DNA of 8,270 bases, taken from assembly GCA_003557585.1 (NCBI GenBank), contig PWOE01000099.1:1-8270 (forward strand), read 5' to 3'. This document shows positions 5,536 through 8,270 of this stretch, one piece after another. The notes beneath the pieces are model-generated. The model was given only the letters and a program-made list of their open reading frames with translations. It did not search any database and had not been told where the DNA came from. The first letter of the stretch is position 1; each line of letters opens with the position of its first letter. The stretch is from Candidatus Nealsoniibacteriota bacterium (GTDB taxonomy: Bacteria > Patescibacteriota > Minisyncoccia > Minisyncoccales > CSSED10-335). Position numbers and translations under genes: made by a program.

Positions 5536-6498
5536 CTAGCTAAGCTCTAAAATTCTTTTAACTAACTTTTTAGAGCTGTGGGAAATTTCACCCTTAGATT
5601 TAATAAGATCAGCTCCAATAAATTTTTTATCGTTTATATCGGAATTGAACTTCACCAAATCTAATAACTCTTTATTATCTTTTCTGTAACTATTTAATCT
5701 GCTAGATGAAACCTTCTTATTATTGTAGAGCACGTAATCTACTTCTGTGCCAATAAATTCTTCTATCTTCGAGGCGAAATTCTCAACGGTATAATCGTTG
5801 GTTTCACCATATTTTGTCATTAGATTACAGATATAAACTTTCTTTGCTTTGCTTTCCTTGATTGCTTGAGCTGTTCCCTCGGTTAAGAGAATCTGAGCTA
5901 AAGATGAGTAAAGGTCACCTGGACCAATAACAATAATATCTCCTTTCTCAATCGCCTTTATAGCCTTGTCATAAGCCCTTGCCTTCGGCCTCAAAAAGAC
6001 TTTATCTATCTTTATTCTGCCATCATGCTTAGGAATATCTATGTTAGTTTCACCGCTTATAATTTTCCCATTTTCAAGCCTGGCATAAACATGAGACTTA
6101 TCAAGAGTTGAAGGAAGGACTTCGTGCTCTATGTTTAATAAGCTCTTTATCTCTTTTATCGTTTTTTCGTAATCATTACTGCTTAACTCCAGAGCAGTAA
6201 TAAAGAGATTAGCAAAGTTGTGACCCTTAAGATCACCTGCTTGAAATCTGAAATTAAAGAGGCTTTCCACTGCTGGAGAGGTGTTGGCTAAAGCTAAAAA
6301 AGCTCTTCTAATATCGCCGGGAGAGATTATCTTGTACTCTTTTCTGAGCCTTCCTGCAGAGCCGCCAGAATCAAGCATGGCGCATATCGCAGATATTGCC
6401 ACTTGATGCTTTTTGAGTTCACAAAGAATAGCTTTAGGCATCGCATTACCCCCACCTAAACAGACAATCCTCTTTTTTCTCTCTATTTTTTTAGGCAT
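5536..6498 (-). CDS. yvcK: YvcK/CofD-like (UPF0052) protein, probable UDP-GlcNAc-binding regulator
   Basis: A 320-residue cytoplasmic protein of the YvcK branch of the CofD-like family. Visible blocks are the N-terminal GGGNAMPKAIL (15-25), LDSGGSAGRLR (42-52, family consensus DDGGSSGRLR), SPGDIRR (59-65), GHNFANLF (92-99), GPGDLYSSL (192-200) and the YGETNDYTVENF stretch (230-241), matching the family GETxxYTVxDH. In B. subtilis YvcK binds UDP-GlcNAc and is needed for cell shape and growth on gluconeogenic carbon. Its relative CofD makes coenzyme F420, but the GGS and YGET blocks fit YvcK. The second Asp of DDGG is Ser44 and the GG is kept. The start overlaps korB by 8 nt, and the next gene downstream is the UDP-GlcNAc-type nucleotidylyltransferase, which supports a link to cell-wall precursor sensing. 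Confidence 0.88.
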   Translation of the reverse strand: MPKKIERKKRIVCLGGGNAMPKAILCELKKHQVAISAICAMLDSGGSAGRLRKEYKIISPGDIRRAFLALANTSPAVESLFNFRFQAGDLKGHNFANLFITALELSSNDYEKTIKEIKSLLNIEHEVLPSTLDKSHVYARLENGKIISGETNIDIPKHDGRIKIDKVFLRPKARAYDKAIKAIEKGDIIVIGPGDLYSSLAQILLTEGTAQAIKESKAKKVYICNLMTKYGETNDYTVENFASKIEEFIGTEVDYVLYNNKKVSSSRLNSYRKDNKELLDLVKFNSDINDKKFIGADLIKSKGEISHSSKKLVKRILELS

Positions 6499-7264
6499 TT
6501 TTCAGAAGCTTTTCTTCAAAAGTCTCTTTGTTAATCTTATAAAAAACTCCAATTGGAACTTTGTCTCCATTCTTATAATCCCATAAAGCTGCTTTGGCTA
6601 AGGCTTTTTCTCTTGAAGAAGGCTCCTCTGTCTCTTCTTCATAAACTGTTTTGTTGTATTTTTCGAAAGTGTTGTACCAAGCAACGCAAGGTTGAAGTAT
6701 CTCAATAAAAGAGAATCCTTTATGTTTAATCCCCTCTTTAATCATCTTTTCTAAGTGATCTTTTCTACCGACATAACCACGCGCAACAAATGTTGCTCCC
6801 GATGATATCATCAATTCTAAAGGGTTAAACGGCTCCTCGATGCTGCCTTCAGGAGTACTGCTTCCTTTGAACCCCTCTGGGCTAGTTGAAGTGAACTGCT
6901 TAACTGTTAAAGCAAAGTTGTGATTATCATGAATAATCACTGTGATGTCGCTATTTCTTTTGGCTGCATGTATTAAATGAGAGATGCCTTCGTTATATGC
7001 ATCGCCATCACCACAAGAAGCTATCACTTTTAAATTTGGGTTACCTATCTTTATTCCTTGAGCTACTGGAATTGCTCGCCCATGAAGACCATAAAAGCTA
7101 TTGATATTGATATAGTCTGCCATCTTTGCATGACAACCGATTCCTGAGACAATGACAAACTCTTTCTCTTTTTTGCCTATCGCTTTCTTTAAAGCATCAA
7201 ATAATAGGAAATTACCGCAACCAGGACACCAACTATTCTCAGTTGCTAATGTTAGTTGATCCAT
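6491..7264 (-). CDS. korB: 2-oxoacid:ferredoxin oxidoreductase, beta subunit
   Basis: The thiamine-diphosphate-binding subunit of a two-subunit 2-oxoacid:ferredoxin oxidoreductase, which oxidatively decarboxylates a 2-oxoacid with CoA and reduces ferredoxin. At 257 residues it is somewhat shorter than the archaeal enzymes of about 300. WCPGCG (12-17) supplies C13 and C16, GIGC gives C44 and QPC gives C193, the four ligands of the single [4Fe-4S] cluster in this family. CGDGDAYNEG (84-93) is the TPP/Mg motif, and HDNHNFALT (112-120) with Q123 matches the family DNxxYGLTxxQ with Phe for Tyr. The C-terminal PIGVFY (237-242) is typical. Its ATG overlaps the korA stop by 13 nt and its end overlaps yvcK by 8 nt. 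The substrate (pyruvate, 2-oxoglutarate or other) cannot be decided. The cluster makes the enzyme oxygen-sensitive, which fits an anaerobe. Confidence 0.92.
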   Translation of the reverse strand: MDQLTLATENSWCPGCGNFLLFDALKKAIGKKEKEFVIVSGIGCHAKMADYININSFYGLHGRAIPVAQGIKIGNPNLKVIASCGDGDAYNEGISHLIHAAKRNSDITVIIHDNHNFALTVKQFTSTSPEGFKGSSTPEGSIEEPFNPLELMISSGATFVARGYVGRKDHLEKMIKEGIKHKGFSFIEILQPCVAWYNTFEKYNKTVYEEETEEPSSREKALAKAALWDYKNGDKVPIGVFYKINKETFEEKLLKNA

Positions 7265-8270
7265 CTTATTTTCATTAATTTATCTTTTAATTCATCGACA
7301 TCAAAGGGCCTGCCGTCATACTTAAGGATCTTCTTATCAATTTTAATTCCATGACTCCTTAAAAGTTTTGCCATCTGCCCTGTTGAATTATTTTCAATCG
7401 AGATAATCTTATCAACCCCTTTAAGCTTAGCCTGCATCTCTTTTTCCATAAAAGGCTGTACAATAATTGGTTGAATGACTTTGATGTTAAGTCCTTGACA
7501 AGCTTCAATAACTGAGTTTTTAGTTGACCCCCAAGCGATAACGGCCACTTTTGATATTTTTTTACCATAAGTTTTAAAGCAAGAGATCTTCCCTAGATAT
7601 CTCTTCAATGATTCTTCTTTTTTTAATCTCTTCTCTTGCATATCTTTTATCTCTTTCTGGTCTTCTGTGGCAATTCCAAACTCATCGTGTTCATAGCTTG
7701 TAACTTTAACTGTCGCGCCTTTATCTCCTGGAAAAGCGAGTGGTGAGATGCCGTCTTTTTTGTTTTTGTATCTTGAATATTCCCCTTTGCCATTCCAGAG
7801 AAGAGCTTCTGTCTTTGAATTGCTTAATTTCTTCATACTATAAGTGCTCTCCAATAAATCTTTGTCTGAGATAATAATCGCTGGAGTTTGGTATTTCCAA
7901 GCTACGTTAAGAGCAAGTCCTGACAACTGGAATGCTTCTTCAGCGTCACCCGGAGCAACGACAAATCTAAATAGGTCTCCATGACCTGAATGAAGAACAT
8001 GCATCAAGTCTGATTGTCCTCCATAGGTCGGCACCCCTGTTGATGGCCCCATTCTCTGTCCTTCAACAATAACCAAAGGTATCTCTGCTTGGGCTGCTAA
8101 GCTGATGCCTTCATTCATTAAGCAAAAACCTCCTCCCGAGGTTCCTGTCATCGTCTTTTTGCCAGAAAAAGAGAGGCCCATCGCCATATTGACAACGCTT
8201 ATCTCATTCTCTGGCTGAAAAACAATTAATTTCTTTTTTTTAGCTTGCATCGCTAGATGGTTCAAAATTC
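7252..8270 (-). CDS. korA: 2-oxoacid:ferredoxin oxidoreductase, alpha subunit, C-terminal part, cut by window edge
   Basis: The frame is open to the window edge. The visible 339 codons begin inside the TPP-pyrimidine domain (ILNHLAMQAKKK...), so the true start and any N-terminal gamma domain lie outside. A TTG at 8265 is not a start: the residues before and after it fit the middle of the alpha subunit. Visible motifs are QPENEIS (consensus EDEIAA), TGTSGGGFCLMNEG, GPSTGVPTYGGQSDL, HSGHGD and FVVAPGDAEEAF of the alpha domain, then a charged linker. A C-terminal domain follows with VAVIAWGSTK, ISIENNSTGQMAKLLR and KYDGRPFDVDEL, all standard for KorA/PorA-type subunits. It overlaps korB by 13 nt, so the two subunits are translated together. 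No separate ferredoxin-like delta subunit lies downstream, consistent with the two-subunit type. Substrate unknown. Confidence 0.92.
   Translation of the reverse strand, partial: ILNHLAMQAKKKKLIVFQPENEISVVNMAMGLSFSGKKTMTGTSGGGFCLMNEGISLAAQAEIPLVIVEGQRMGPSTGVPTYGGQSDLMHVLHSGHGDLFRFVVAPGDAEEAFQLSGLALNVAWKYQTPAIIISDKDLLESTYSMKKLSNSKTEALLWNGKGEYSRYKNKKDGISPLAFPGDKGATVKVTSYEHDEFGIATEDQKEIKDMQEKRLKKEESLKRYLGKISCFKTYGKKISKVAVIAWGSTKNSVIEACQGLNIKVIQPIIVQPFMEKEMQAKLKGVDKIISIENNSTGQMAKLLRSHGIKIDKKILKYDGRPFDVDELKDKLMKIRWIN

Noticed and set aside
7359..7568. Short minus-strand open frame inside korA.
   Set aside because: It is a shifted frame of the conserved C-terminal domain (ENNSTGQ region).
8263..8265. 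TTG as a start codon of the korA reading frame.
   Set aside because: The frame stays open to the window edge, and the sequence on both sides fits the interior of the alpha subunit, so the gene is simply truncated by the window.

Overview
The window is an AT-rich, densely packed bacterial segment. Nearly all genes lie on the minus strand, so they read from the right end toward the left. The only plus-strand gene is a tRNA-Leu. Stop codons include TGA (the GlmU-like, folD and PAP2 genes), so TGA is not reassigned. Short proteins, A-rich leaders with no clear Shine-Dalgarno, overlapping genes, an archaeal-type GlmU and a ferredoxin-dependent 2-oxoacid oxidoreductase suggest an anaerobic, fermentative bacterium, possibly of the Patescibacteria/CPR type. 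That placement is an impression from protein style, not a demonstrated assignment.

Layout from the right end, in transcription order: the C-terminal part of korA (7252-8270, cut by the window edge), korB (6491-7264) and yvcK (5536-6498), each overlapping the next by 8-13 nt. A 47-bp AT-rich gap with a possible internal promoter follows. Then come a bifunctional sugar-phosphate nucleotidylyltransferase/acetyltransferase (4283-5488), a GlcNAc-kinase-like BadF-family protein (3360-4286, 4-nt overlap), glyA (2096-3346), folD (1274-2092) and a PAP2 membrane phosphatase (706-1284, 11-nt overlap with folD). This may be one or two long operons. The PAP2 gene has no stop codon until it is inside the convergent tRNA-Leu(CAA) gene (673-756), so its last 16 codons are antisense to the tRNA.

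Left of the tRNA, an IscR-type Rrf2 regulator (188-580) and the start of a cysteine desulfurase (1-182, cut by the edge) form an iscR-iscS-like unit. It has a strong promoter and a perfect 19-bp palindrome placed as an autoregulatory operator. The regulator and tRNA promoters appear to be divergent and to share their -35 region.

How the genes fit together: korAB links 2-oxoacids, acyl-CoA and ferredoxin. glyA and folD form a serine-to-one-carbon folate module. The kinase, the GlmU-like enzyme and YvcK (whose B. subtilis relative binds UDP-GlcNAc) look like a UDP-GlcNAc supply-and-sensing group. The PAP2 protein could recycle undecaprenyl pyrophosphate for envelope synthesis. IscR and the desulfurase serve Fe-S assembly, which the KorB cluster needs. 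I saw no mobile element, CRISPR array, defence locus or clearly new system. The points most worth a second look are the tRNA/PAP2 overlap, the shared divergent promoter and the UDP-GlcNAc/YvcK neighbourhood.
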